Assembly: GCF_027580225.2 (NCBI RefSeq)
Contig: NW_027395276.1
Coordinates: forward strand, 5,090,501-5,154,500
Direction: 5' to 3'
DNA: 64,000 nucleotides
From: Misgurnus anguillicaudatus
Lineage: Eukaryota; Chordata; Actinopteri; Cypriniformes; Cobitidae
The position numbers and the translations under genes were made by a program. Positions 34,960-47,351 of this stretch are shown piece by piece (the stretch's first letter is position 1; each line of letters opens with the position of its first letter). The notes under the pieces were generated by a model. It did no database searches, was not told the origin of the DNA, and worked only from the letters and a program-made list of their open reading frames with translations.

Positions 34960-35978
34960 CAGGGCTATTCAATTAGTTTCAAATCAGTTCATGAAAAGCA
35001 TCTCAAATGAGGGGCAGGAGATATAACAGTGATAATGACTACATTTTCCTACATTTAAACATACTAATTGTCACCGCTAGTCCGTGACATGTTTTGTGTA
35101 TTGCACTGATCCGTCTCACCTGGACTTTCATTGACTCATTACGCCAATACACCACACCTCTCATTTGTTTAATTGTCTTTGTATTTATATGCCTTTGTTC
35201 TGTCACACCGGTTGCCGGATTATTGTCATTGATACCCTGTCTGTTTCCTGTGTTGCTGTTCCTGTGTTCCTGCATTCACCATGTCTGCCCTCGTGTTTTT
35301 ATTATTAAATGTTATTTATTTTGAACCTTGCGTTTGCGTCCTGTCTCACTTCCGAGTCATGACACTAATGTTATATTTCGAAACTGCATAACAACAAAAT
35401 CAGTGCATTGTACAATAGGCTTTTTCTATAAACATGTATTTTCAAACTGCATACAACAACATTAGTGCATTGTTAGATGTCAAAGTAAGCTTTATTCTAC
35501 ATTTAAATGGGTAAATAAGATCAATATCACACTCATTGAGAATTTAACTCATTTACTCACTTCAGTGCACATAACAAAAAAAGTTTATAATATGGAACAT
35601 AATTGTTTTATGCTGTTTTTTGTCAAAGCTAATTATTACAGTAGCTCTATTTAAACTACAACAGCCATCTTAATATTTGGCAAACTAATAGGACAGAATA
35701 TGTTTTTAGATTTCGCAAGAGCAGTGAAATCAGGTGTATGTTTGTCAGCACGAGCGGGGGAGGCGATCGCGTTGAACTTGTGGACCAAAGCGCGAATATA
35801 AACGTGACTCGCGCTCTGCAGCTCATGCTGTATGAAACAGACGCACGCGCATCAACTCGTAACTGTAGGGCCCGTTCTCTAACTTACTAAATTTATTCTA
35901 GACAGACTACATAAAGGGCCGGATCAAATTACCTTAGGGGCCGGGTTTGGCCCGCGGGCCGCCAATTGAATAGCCCTG
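34960..35978. mobile_element. hAT element carrying a solo LTR
   Basis: The ends CAGGGCTATTCAATTAG and, in reverse complement, CAGGGCTATTCAATTGG are inverted repeats of about 16 bp. The flanks TTCTAATG (34952-34959) and TTCTTATG (35979-35986) match at seven of eight bases. The right end is rich in GGCCC. There is no transposase; part of the length is the LTR at 35069-35364. Confidence 0.85.
35069..35364 (+). mobile_element. Probable solo LTR inside the hAT element
   Basis: The 296-bp segment starts TGTCACCGC and ends TCATGACA, so it has TG...CA termini. It is flanked on both sides by CTAAT (35064-35068 and 35365-35369), a 5-bp duplication as made by LTR-retrotransposon integrases. An AT-rich polyadenylation-like stretch (TATTAAATGTTATTTATT) lies near its 3' end. 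No internal retroelement sequence remains. The strand is assigned from that stretch. A SINE cannot be excluded. Confidence 0.65.
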
Positions 35979-36324
35979 TTCTTATGAACGTTCAGAAGTC
36001 TGAGCAGTAAAGACGTTGTTGATTGCTGGAAAGTCACACAAATGAAAAAAAAACATTGGAAAAGATTAAGGATACACACGATACAAATTTTCTGCCAATA
36101 TTTGACTTAGAATGAACCAATCAGGGCCAGCCCAAGCCTTTAAGCTAAAATTTTATTTGGGGGCCCATTGGTTTCCTCCTTGTTATGTAAACCTCATGCA
36201 TGCAAAAGACCGCTGGAAAACAGACCAATCTCAACATCACTAACTGTGACGTTACAGTCCAGATGTACACCCCAACATTAAATTAATTACAGTGTTGTTA
36301 CAATGATAAAAACAAAGTTGTGAT

Positions 36325-36745
36325 TGTTGAGTTAGCGCTATATGCTAGTTGATGCTATATGCTAGTTAATGCTATATGTTAGTTAATGTTATATTCTAGT
36401 TCAGTGGTTCTCAAACTTTTTCCGGGTGCGGCCCCCCTTGTGTACGGTGCATTCCTTCACGGCCCCCCCCAAAGAAAATTTATGACAAAAACTGTTCTAA
36501 AATGTAACATTTTAATTAAACAAAACATAATAAGTTATACAAAGTAGTGCTGTTGGTTAGTAGCCTTATTTAATTTAGGTTTAATTAAAACAGAATTCAT
36601 GATAAATTAATGTATTTTATAAAATGTGATAAAACTGGGGCCCCCTTGGCACCATCTCGTGGCCCCCAGTTTGAGAACCACTGTTCTAGTTAATGCTATA
36701 TGCTAATTAATTCTATATGCTAGTTAATGATATGCTAGCGTTTAG
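36325..36745. repeat. 17-bp minisatellite GCTATATGCTAGTTAAT, split by a hAT insertion
   Basis: About four units lie to the left (36335-36401) and three or four degenerate units to the right (36684-36738) of the element at 36402-36683. They read as one array when the element is removed. Confidence 0.85.
36402..36683. mobile_element. Short hAT element with 8-bp target duplication
   Basis: The ends CAGTGGTTCTCAAACTTT and, in reverse complement, CAGTGGTTCTCAAACTGG share 16 bp. TTCTAGTT flanks both sides exactly (36394-36401 and 36684-36691). The unit is 282 bp with GGCCCCCC tracts near each end and no protein. Confidence 0.92.
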
Positions 36746-37134
36746 GCTGAAGTTCTACTATTGACATTACAGTTACGTTTTGTAGGTCCATCCTAAAAAA
36801 ATGAAACTTACCACTCAGAAACATCCATTAACAATCTCCAAACAGTTGATTATTCCTCAAAATCTGATACAGACTGAAACATAAGATCTGTTTACACACA
36901 CACAGAGCTACTGAAGGGGAAAACAGCCAATCAGAGCAGAGCTCAAGATTATTATTCATGACCCGTTCAAATAAGGTAAAAATAGATTTTTTTATTATGA
37001 AGACAAATCCTAGGGTTGTAAATAAACATGTAAAACTGATTCTGGACCATTTTTGCACTTAATAAAGACACAAATCTTCTGTGTAGATATTAGAGAACAA
37101 TTTAACAGATTATTACAATGCATTCTTTGGCACA

Positions 37135-37374
37135 TTGAAGTGATAGTTTCTGTCATTTACATATTCTCATGTTGTTACAAACCTATATAAATGTCTTTTT
37201 TCTGATGAAAACCAATTAAGATATTTTGAAAAATGTTTGTAACCAAACCGTTTGTGGACCCCATTAACTTCCATAGTAGGAAAAAAGAATACTTTGGAAG
37301 TGAATGGGGTCCACGAACGGTTTGGTGAGCAAATGATGACAGAATTTTTATTTTGGGGTGAACTATCCCTTTAA
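37135..37374. mobile_element. Palindromic MITE (GTTCACCCC / GGGGTGAAC family)
   Basis: The right end reads GATGACAGAATTTTTATTTTG followed by GGTGAACTATCCC, and the left end is a diverged inverse. An inner palindrome pairs CCGTTTGTGGACCCCATT with AATGGGGTCCACGAACGG. It is a very common cyprinid repeat, recognised from memory. Confidence 0.7.
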
Positions 37375-39189
37375 CATCAGAAATCTCACTTTATGTCCCC
37401 ATAATACATTTATAAGTTGTTTGTTTAAAAAACTGTAGATTTATGTAGAGAAGTTTAAATAGGCAGCATAAGCATATAAAGAGAACAGATAAAGAGATCA
37501 ACCACTTCTGTGACAATAACAAACAATAAAAGCTCATGTAAAGGATTTCAGAAATAACTGTCTGTCATAAAATATTCACATAGCTGTAAATCTCTCTTAG
37601 ATGTAGTTGATTAATATTCCAGTGTTGAGATGTAAGCTTTCTGTTACAGCAGCTATTGATTGATTGATTGATGACATTTCAACAGCGTGACCCTGTGAAG
37701 GTCTCAAAGGTGTAACGTCTTCTCTCCTGCGGTACCCAACAATTATTCAGCGGTACGCAGCGAATCGCACCTTTGTACAGGTGTCTTAAACTCAATCTCG
37801 CCGGAGTGGCGCGCGCGTGTGCATACGAGGACGCGTTTTAGTAGCCGATGTTCCTTTCGTCCTTGAAACGAATGCTAATGCATTATTTCACCATTTAGCA
37901 GCGGGGAGCCGAACACCCTCGACCGTCCAGCCACTGAAAATCAAAACAAAAGTGACGAGAAGAACCTTGCATTCAAATGAATCTCTCAGGAAGAATCAGG
38001 ATGCATTAAAGTGCATTTAAAAGCATCGCAACGCTCGGCCCTGCAGCAAAACCAATTCACATTTGTACTAACTTAAACACGACAAGGCAAAAACTTTACG
38101 CACACACAAAATTGTGGTGTTAAAGTACCACGTTTACTATGGTTAATGTATTTGCCAAATCTTATAAAAATTAATATTCACGCAATTTATAAGTACATGC
38201 TAAAAGGACAATGTAGTAATGCACTCATTATGGATTACAAAGTCAGTCCAGATCTCTGCAGCTCAACCGAGTAACAAAAGTCAAGTAATTATCTGAAACA
38301 ACATGTAGTACAGCACTCACGGTATCAGGTTAACCATGAGCCTAACCAGGAGAGACAAGAGAAGTAATTGACAAGCCTTGCGTGTCAGTGGTTGAACTGT
38401 TTTACAGAGACTTTATTTAGTCAGACAGTAAATGAGAGACGCAGACAGCATTCGATGCATTTGTCGCCGTCAGCTCATAAACGCCTCACACACGTCCTCT
38501 TCGCCGAGCGTTCTCAAAGCGTTTGCTTTCTGTTTGAGCACACAATGCTTTTATAGAAGCGCCTCACACAGATCTATCCATCTTTTTAGCACCGCCAGCC
38601 AGGGGCGAGAATCAATACGACGCCCCTCGATACAGGAGCCAATTTCTCCTAAAGATTTTCCAGTCAGACTTAAAAGGCCTTTTGTTATTGCAAGAGGAAC
38701 AAAAGTAAACTTTCAACATTAGAAGATGCAGGGAAAATTCCCAGATAAACAAGGGTGAAAGACCTCTTAACAAATATTACCCCTTACACACACACAAACT
38801 GTATACTGTACTGTACCTTCAGCCATCGGCAGAATCATAGTAAATCTGAACATACGATGCTGTGAAATTAAACCTGCATTGTTTCATCTACTGATGCATG
38901 CACAAAACATCTAACATTTCATTAAAGCAAAACAACTGAAAGTGAGGCCGGGTAAATCACATTATGAAATAAATGATGGTCTTCAATACACATCCGTCAC
39001 AATTACTGCCCACCTTTCATTTTTTGCAACCTCCATTTTGCCAAGAAAACATCAGCGTCTTCTCCTATAATGTCTGATGAGTTTGGAGAATACATGACAA
39101 GAGATCAGAAATCATTCCTTCATTCTGAATCTCACAGTTTAAGAGTTGTAGTCCTCATGATAAACAAATGCAAAGTGTCAAAAAAAACA
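37375..39189. other. Intronic DNA, partly repeat-free
   Basis: 38380-38720 is free of visible repeats and has balanced composition. 37680-38040 likewise shows no element. Overlapping ORFs here have no recognisable domain. Confidence 0.4.
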
Positions 39190-39535
39190 AGTTGAGTGTG
39201 TGAAAAAGTATTTCTGGGCCAAACGCATGCCTCTTCTTTTATACAAGTTTCCTATAAGTTTTTTCCAACATGGGTAGCCGTTACGTATCAGTGACCCCAT
39301 ATTCCTTTTATGGGCACTTCCACCAGGAAAACCACACCCACACGTCAATCAGAATGAGAACAACGAGGATGGTCACTAGCATTGTTCATCGAGTAGAAGT
39401 TACAGACAACACTGCACACGACAGCTTTGTTTTATATTAAAAATCAACAAATAAAATCTGATAAAACTAAAGACTCTTCAGAGATATGCAGGATGCAATA
39501 CTACTCTATAGGTACTCAAGATTTACATAAAATGA
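39190..39535 (+). repeat. Dispersed repeat family, copy 2 (degenerate)
   Basis: Shared landmarks with 52755-53570, in the same order and orientation, include GAAAAAGTATTTCTGGGCC, TATGGGCACTTCCACCAGG, AAACTAAAGACTCTTCAGAG and ATACTACTCTATAGGTACTC. The middle, where copy 3 carries a short ORF, is missing or scrambled. Confidence 0.65.
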
Positions 39536-39583
39536 GTATAAACAGCAGGTGTATTTGGAGAACATTTTAATTGAAGAAAAAAC

Positions 39584-40056
39584 TTAAAGAGCATCTATTT
39601 TATTGCTAAAAACAACATTATTTTGTGTATTTGGTATAATAAAATGTGGTTTGTAGCTCCAGATTTCACTCTCTTCCTGAAACGCACAAATTTGAAAAGC
39701 GCTGTGTCCCTGATTGGCCAGCTAATCTGTACGTTGTGATTGGTCTGAATACATCTGACGTCAGCAGGAAATGTGACGCTCCTTACCATGTTTGAAAGAT
39801 TCAGTTGCTAAGAGGAGTTAATTTACAGGCTGTGAGTCCGAAGCAGGAGGAATTATGATAATGTCGGTCTTTACTACATCACCAATCCCAGGAAGTAAAC
39901 TGTTTGTTGTAGTCCAAGAAAAGAGATTTACGTCACTCGCGTCATCGTTTACCTTAAAGTTTTGTATACCGTTTGCATATCGTTAGCATGTACTAATAAA
40001 CACTAACACACCAAAGGAAATTAAAAACCGTAAATCGGACAATAGGTGCTCTTTAA
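39584..40056. mobile_element. MITE with TTAAAGAGC ends
   Basis: The ends TTAAAGAGCATCTATTTTA and, in reverse complement, TTAAAGAGCACCTATTGTCC match at nearly every position over 16 bp. The 473-bp body has no protein frame of note. It is a common cyprinid repeat, recognised from memory. Confidence 0.75.
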
Positions 40057-40403
40057 GAATAATTAAAATGCTCAAAAAATGTCATAAGATCTTAAAGTTA
40101 GGATAACCTCACATTAGTCTTAAATCTGAAAAGGGAAAATGTTTTATAAGTTAATTTGGTTGTTTCAAATGTGACACATATATCGTATTAGGTATTGAAG
40201 TCAGAAATGGCAATGTTGACTGTTTGATTGCCAACGATTCAGTAATGAGGAGTTTCATACTCATATAATATTAATGAAGTGTAACTGGCTTACATCAGTA
40301 ACATGTCATAAAACAGAAATAAGTGTTTTATGATAGTTTTAGTGCACTTACTGTATGTATTGCTGTATTGTTGCTCTAATTGCTTCTATTGTTTACATCA
40401 TTT

Positions 40404-40451
40404 ATAAGTCACTTTGGATAAAAGCGTCTTCTACATGACTAAATGTAAAGT
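40404..40451 (+). mobile_element. SINE 3' tail fragment
   Basis: AAGTCACTTTGGATAAAAGCG followed by ACTAAATGTAAA matches the conserved 3' end of fish SINEs, as in 30511-30668. The tRNA-related part is absent. Confidence 0.7.
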
Positions 40452-40816
40452 GTTTCAGTGATTATAATAGCCTACTAGTTAACATTTTATTTTAAATATA
40501 TTACATTTGTTGTGAAATTACTAATGGTTCATTCTGTGTCAAATCAACCAAACATCCCTAGCTCCATTTTTTTATTTTGACTATTCTATTTTTGGAGAAA
40601 GAAATACTAAAATGACGAAGAAAGCCGAATTTATTAAATGCAATAGATGAATATTTACTGAGTAATGCACTGATTTGTAAAGATGACAATTATCACTAAA
40701 TCTGGAGGCAGAATACAGGGGGTAAAAGATGACTTTAAAATAATGGCAGCATCAATGTTTAATTTTGATCAGACATTTACATATGTCGTGTTTATGATCA
40801 TGTTTATGATAAATAA

Positions 40817-41257
40817 TTAAAGGGGACGTTTCATAAGACATTTTTAAGATGTAAAATAAATGTTTGGTGTCAGCAGAGTATGTATGTGAAGTCTTAGCTC
40901 AAAATACCCCACAGATCATTTAATATAACATGTATAATACATTCATTGTCACTTTGTAGGTGTGAGCAAAAATGTGATGTTTTTGTGTGTGTCCTTTAAA
41001 ATTCAAAGGAGCTGATCTCTGCTTGGATGTGTGGCAGATTAAGGGACGGTATTATTATAATAAGATCCCTTTCTGACATCACAAGGGGAGCCAAACTTCA
41101 ATGAATTATTTTTTCACATGCTTGCAGAAAATGGTTTACCAAAAGTAAGTTACTGGGTTAATCTTTTCACATTTTCTAGGTTGATGGAAGCACTGGGGAC
41201 CCAATTATAGCACTTAAACATGGAAAAAGTCAGATTTTCATGACATGTTCCCTTTAA
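40817..41257. mobile_element. MITE family copy 2 (TTAAAGGGGACG ends)
   Basis: This matches 33307-33767 in the same orientation, with the same body landmarks (AGCTCAAAATACCCCACAGAT, GAAGCACTGGGGACCC). It keeps about 120 bp of interior (CTGCTTGGATGTGTGGCAG to ATGCTTGCAGAAAATGG) that copy 1 has replaced by a CT run. Confidence 0.75.
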
Positions 41258-41934
41258 TGTCTAAGCTTGCCGTTTTATTCTTAAGAAAAGATTAAGATGT
41301 TCTTAGTAAATATTTGAGATCTTCTTAAGAAATGTTTGAGAATTGCACTTAGGAACACTTACAAACTTCTTATAATTTATCTTAAGAACGTTCTTGTTTA
41401 TCGTCTATGTTTTTGTCAATCCGGCCCAAGATCCTTCAGATTCTCCAGGACTCCTCTTCGGTTCTTCACGCTCATTTCTCATAGCAAACTCAACATCCAC
41501 TAAATGCACAAACACTTAGCTAGCTATAAAAATGAGGACACATTATAGACTTTTACTGGTTTACTATAAAGAAAAATACTGCAAACTAATCCAACTTTAG
41601 AAAGAGAAACACAATTAATTGTACTTATGAATCATTTAATGTCCCGAAAGGAAGGTATTGTCCTATTACTGTCTCTATACTGCAGGGACATCAGATCTGA
41701 AGCATTACTGGATAAACTATTTGTTATTTTATCAGATGTAACGGTTTGATTTCAAAATGGGGACAATTTTGTCTCTGAAGTATAGCTAATACCTCCACAA
41801 ACACACAATGTAGAATGAGAAATGACAGCCATTCTGCAGTCCAAATGTTTTCTTTTACAATTATGTATCAGCATAATGATTGCTTTAATAAAAGCCATAA
41901 TCCTTCAATCCTCTACTGTATATTCTGCTGTGTG

Positions 41935-41984
<50 letters not shown>

Positions 41985-43246
41985 CGTGCGTGTGTGTGCG
42001 TTGCTCTAAATCAATACAGCCATAAACAACACTAGAAGAGAAAATAATGTAATAGATGATGAGATGACCGGACTGAAGGTCAAAGCCGTCCACTTACAGC
42101 AAATTAATGTCCCTGTTATAATTCTAATTAAAACAGCGTTATATTAAAACACACGCATGTACACATTCATACAAACTCCACTAAATCAAGTGTTCCGACT
42201 ATCCAGACAGCATTTTTTGGGCTCCTGAAGTGAAGACAACAATGGTGCTTTTTAAGACACGAATTGAAAAGCGACACAGCACGCATGCTTTACAAAGCAA
42301 CAATCCCAGAATGCATTGCAACAAGCTTAGAGGAAAAAACAAATCTATGATGCTGGACTAAGCGAGAAAAATGTGACCCTTATCAATAGAAAAGATCAAT
42401 CTACTTAAACATTGACTATTACACTCGATATTCGTGCGTGCCGTGTATTTTTATGCTTGTTAGTGTGGGCCATTAACCAGGAATAAAGAATCAGTTGTGA
42501 GCTGCATCTCATGTGCTGAAAGTGTGATGTGAAGTTATAAATCAGTCACGTATGAGGTTGTATTTATAGGGATGCTACCTTAGAAAAAAGCTGCCTATGT
42601 AGGAAGCAGACAGCAAGTGTTTGGAACAAAGCCCGATTCAGTAATTACTACTCAACGCTCCGTCTCTCTTTTCCAGACAAATCTCAGGTCAGACCGCTTT
42701 AACAAACGCCTCTTCATTTCCCCGTGTGTTCCTAAAGACGCTCGCCACCCGTCAATCTATGGATTTTCAAGCCTCCGTCAGCTCTGTGTCTGTGCTAGCG
42801 GCCCTCAGGGGTCTCTGATTCCCGCACTTATTTCACTTCCACATCTGAAGCTCCCAGCTCTCTCCCGCTCCGAATCCAGGTTTATATACTGTCTGTTTAG
42901 GGACTGGAGAGGATTTGACCAATCAATCGCTGTATCATCATCAATCAAGCAGCCGCTCTGCCTGCCATCGATTGGACGGTGAAATAGAGCAGTCGACCCA
43001 AAGGTTTGGACGGATAATTTGTCCCGCTGGCGAAGTCGCACATTTTTCCTTCCAGCTGATAAGTGTCAGACGGGAGAGAGAGGTAGTGAACGCTATCTGG
43101 TTAAAACACTCATGTCAACTCAACAAGTGAATGAAGACCAGACTAACAATGACCGCTGTCTACTAAAATAAAATACATTGACTATTTTGCCCAATTAGTA
43201 GCGCTGTTTAATGTGAATTTGTTAAGTTAGAAAAATGAAGAACTTA
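41258..43246. other. Intronic DNA with one microsatellite
   Basis: Apart from the TG run at 41930-42001 nothing is recognised. 42600-43080 is repeat-free, with GGACTGGAGAGGATTTGACCA and ATCATCATCAATCAAGCAG, and overlapping ORFs on both strands that do not look like proteins. Confidence 0.4.
41930..42001. repeat. TG microsatellite with CGTG interruptions
   Basis: About 70 bp of TG units, broken near the right side by GCGTGCGTGCG. Confidence 0.97.
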
Positions 43247-43440
43247 GGTGGCTTTCACACTGATAGTTTAGTTTAAAACGAGGCACGGTTCGAGTTAGTC
43301 TGAATTAGTTTAATCTGGGACTGTGGCCCAAATCACTCGCACTCATGTATGCAGGAAGTGCGCTTTAGCCGATGATAACATCATAAGTGGCTAAAAATAA
43401 AAATAACTGCATGATGCGAACAGGATAGTACCGAGCCCCT
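43247..43440. mobile_element. hAT-like element end, fragment
   Basis: GGTGGCTTTCACACTGATAG followed by CGAGGCACGGTTCGAG resembles one terminus of a known teleost hAT-like family. No matching right end is visible. Confidence 0.4.
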
Positions 43441-44334
43441 AAGATGACATTGGAGTAAAAAAAATCTTAATTATAAAACGTCTCGTTCTGGTTCTTCATT
43501 CTGATTGGTTGAAACGAAGTATCACTGCGCCACTGTTGCTGCGTACTGATTTATGAAAATAAATACCACAGTCTTTAATCATTTTTTTTTTCTATATTTG
43601 CACAATTATGGCGATATTCAGATAAATGTCAATAAATATTGTCATTTCGTCAATAAAGAGAAAACGTTCTCTGAGTTGTTTTTCTTAAATTGATATTTCC
43701 GCTATTATCCACTAGATGGCAATCTTACCCAACTTAAACACTGACGCATTTACTCAACACAACAGCGTTGGGGTGGATTTAGCGTGACGTGTAAGTTTTG
43801 ATGGCTCTGAATCTGATCTCTTACAAAGTTCTTCACAAAAATTGAATTATCTCCGGGTGATAACTGATAAGAGAACAAATGAAGGTAGGATGAAACGTTT
43901 TTGTTGTTGTTTTTTTTGTTTGAAAGCAGATGGTTCTTTCATTTGATATTTTATGTTTATTTAAAGAAGATAATTTTTCTGTAAGGCATTAAACTAAAAC
44001 TGGGTGGCAACTTAAAAAAAAAAACGCTGACAGGGAAAGAGTTCAGCATGATTCCAAGCATATTTGATCATCACTTCAACAGTTGCACGATATAATGTTA
44101 ATGTATAAATTAAATTAGATGAATGTTGGTTTATAAAATAAACACCACAGTCTTAAATTATATTTTCATTGTGTCTTTGCTGCGTCTGTGTTGTTTGTGA
44201 ACTGCGCTCGGTTTCAGTCAAACTTGATTCTGAGGAACTACTTTGTTTGGCGGAAGAGTAATATTTGCACTAATATAATTACAAGTTATTTGTGTTTTAT
44301 TTTATGAAATCCTGCTATGTATATGAAGTAACCG

Positions 44335-44475
44335 TTTTATAAAAGCAATAAGTCCCGCGAAGCAGTGGGGTTACAGTGCATTTTAAAACAGCTTCGCGTT
44401 GTGCCTAACAACGCCCCTTAGCTGTTACAAAATGCACTGGAAACCCGCTGCTTCTTGGGGCTTATTGCTTTAGGT
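44335..44475. repeat. Palindrome AGCAATAAGTCCCGCGAAGCAG / AAGCAGCGGG
   Basis: AAAGCAATAAGTCCC and GTGCATTTTAAAACAGC on the left pair with TTACAAAATGCAC and GGGGCTTATTGCTTT on the right, giving an imperfect stem-loop of about 140 bp. It is probably a MITE remnant. Confidence 0.55.
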
Positions 44476-44477
44476 TA

Positions 44478-44605
44478 GTTTCATGTGCTCACGCAAAACC
44501 TTCATGTGCAGAATTTTTTCAAAGTTTAGTTTCGCGTGCTAATGTGAAACTATCGCGTGCACATGCAAAAGTAGCACGTGCGCATGTGCACGCAAAACTA
44601 AACTT
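44478..44605. repeat. Degenerate GTGC/GCAC-rich repeat cluster
   Basis: Motifs such as TTCGCGTGCTAATG, CGCGTGCACATGCAAAAG, AGCACGTGCGC and GTGCACGCAAAAC recur in alternating orientation about every 15-20 bp, giving many overlapping small palindromes. Confidence 0.6.
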
Positions 44606-44639
44606 TATTTAATTTTTGATCCATGTCCCCTTAGGGGCT

Positions 44640-45631
44640 CCGTAGGACAGACTGGAGATGCGAATAAAAATAATTTTGCAATAAGAAGAAAGCCGCCTTC
44701 TGCTGGTCAAGTGATGAACTACACATTACGATGCACATACGCACATCTGTTGCTCTCTTTACTCGGCATAAAAACAGCAAAAACAAAAAAAATAATATGG
44801 TGAATTGCGTGTTTTTCATTTTTCATACGCGCGCATTGGTAATGACATAAGATTAACGTAAGTTCATCAGGGTTCGATAGAATCAAGAGAGCGTGAAACC
44901 AGACCAACTCTGCGGGGGAAGCCAAGAACAATCGCAGTTGAGTTTTCTTAATTATAAAAACAATTAACGTTAGAAGTAAATCCTTTCATCCTCTGATGCA
45001 TTTATCCTATGCACAGTCACAGGAGGCGCCGGTCCAATCCCATCATATCTCAACCTCAACACAAACCTGGCAGACTGCACCTGCTGAATAAAAGATTGCT
45101 CATTCTCATTTAAAACAATGTAGATACTTATAAAGATGTGATGTAGTGATCATCAATGTGCGCAGAAGACACAAAATCATTTTTAGTTTGACAAACCTAT
45201 CTGTCTCAGTAATGTTATGTTTTTTCCTAACGAATTCTGATACAAGCAATTATTTGCAATTTTCTATTTAATCAGCTTCTCGTGTAATTCATTTAATAAC
45301 ACAATAAGTTTTTTAATTAAGCGAAAGCCCTGAAGAGAATGACGGCTCAGTATGTGCACCATAGCAGGTGAATGTATTAAAACACACACACGCGTGCAAA
45401 TGAGGTTGTTTCTGATTTTATAAATAAAGAATTTGTCTTTCACATCTTTTAACATCGGCAACACAAAAAGCTGCCGCTCCGATTCTGAGCGCTATCGTTT
45501 GAAAAATAGAGAGAAAATTGCAACAATTTTTCAAAAGGGAAAATGTGATGTTTTGGAGCAGCCGAACAGTTTGGTTAAGTGGACGATGTGATGGGACAAT
45601 TTGAGAGAGATTCACGAGCCTGACTGGTCAT

Positions 45632-45674
<43 letters not shown>

Positions 45675-47013
45675 CCCATTCACACACCCGGGTCACAAAT
45701 GCTGTTGCAACTTCAATTTGGACAATAAGAAACAGGCAGGATGGGCGATCAAATGTTTCCTAAGGCCGACAGCAAGATCTTCCCTGTGGAAAACAAAAGA
45801 GCGTTCACGGTCACAAGATTATTTATCATAGTTGTGACATGATAACTATATTTAGCTGTATTTATCTTGATTCCTGCTCTCTGGCCAGTGGCACTTTGTT
45901 TTTTATTTATTTATGGTTTATATTATGAGTGCAGCGTCTGGACTGCTAATGGCCGTGTGTTTATCTGGATGTGAATTGATTTTCTACGAGGGGTCTGTTC
46001 GATACGATTTCACTCCTCCACATCCCTCTGCGATTCAATCTGAGCCGAACGACCACCCAACCCGTCCCATACGGAAGAAAAGCATTTGAAAAGATCCGAT
46101 CGGATTCAGTGCCCCTCCAGGGATATCCGGTCCTTTAAACATACTAAAAGCAGCGACACTTCTAACTAAACAACATTTGTCGATAGCAGAACGTCTGTAG
46201 CTGTTTTTAAACTAAACAAGTTACACAACAATGTATTCATGCTAAATATTTGTGTTACACATTATCATTTTCTTTGTGCGCAGAATAATTGAGAAAAGTT
46301 TATCATCTTTATTCTGCCCAGAAACACTGATGAATTTCAAACACAACAAACTCTTTACATGATCTCTATAAGTTGAGTTTGTTAAATGGTTGAAGCTTGA
46401 ATGCGAGAAATGAGACTACAGAGAGTCGAGCAGAGAGACTCATTATGTTTGATCATCACAATAAACAAGACCATTAACACGCTTTGTTGTCTTTTAAGAT
46501 CTGTAACAAATTTCTGTTGTTTTTCTCCTTGCCGCACTGTGAGCAGAAATTGAATAATTCAAGGTTGAGCATTCGGCTTCACACTTTGGAGAATTCTGAA
46601 TCGAGGGGGTAGAAAATGAAAAGGTGGTATAATCTATCACCAATGAATGAGGCAGAAATCTTGTTATCTCTGCGACTGAGTGCAACCCAATACAGCGCAT
46701 TAGAAACATCCCAAAGTCCATTTATTCATCCTGATACCTGATTCCAGCGTTTATACACCCTGCCGTGAAACGCGAGCCAGTATCTGCACACATTCAGTGT
46801 CAGGAAAACAAATGTGGATAGTCCATTAATTTCACCTAATCTCATGCTGAAGCGTACGGATGCCATTTGACTGCGTCCACGTTACATAATAGGAATATTA
46901 TTCACATAGTCATTGTTTGACTAAACTGACTAAAAAACACGAGCGGTGCTGATGCAAGGCCAGTGGTTGCTAGGGTGTTGCTATGCAGGTGTTTTACAGT
47001 GATGCTCATGACC
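44640..47013. other. Intronic DNA without a recognised gene
   Basis: Other than the CT run near 45650, this is AT-rich sequence with a few balanced stretches (45940-46140). No exon or complete element was found. Confidence 0.45.
45634..45670. repeat. CT microsatellite
   Basis: About 18 CT units. Confidence 0.97.
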
Positions 47014-47285
47014 ATCTGTTAGGGCTGGGCAGTATTTTATGTCAAGTTTACAGATACAGGATGAGACGATACCGTCTATATCGCTGTTGTCTAATGTGTC
47101 CCTCCTTTGCTTTGTCAGGAATATAGACTGAGGTCAGATGTAAACTTGCATGTTTTAAATATACAGCTGCTTTTGAAATTGTATTTTTTATATATGATCT
47201 TAGCGCTGTTTTAATAAAGGTTATCGTGACATGTATTCCTCTTACAGGTTTATATCGGCAAATAATCACTATCAGACATCGGGCA
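47014..47285. mobile_element. hAT-like fragment (TAGGGCTGGGCAGTAT end)
   Basis: TTAGGGCTGGGCAGTATTTTATG resembles the left end of the family represented by 27064-28553. The right side (TATATCGGCAAATAATCACTATC) is decayed and no target duplication was found. Confidence 0.4.
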
Positions 47286-47351
47286 ACTGTTTAAAAACAG
47301 CTAATAATCAGGGGGAAGATTATATCCTGACACTATGCCTAAAAGGGACCA

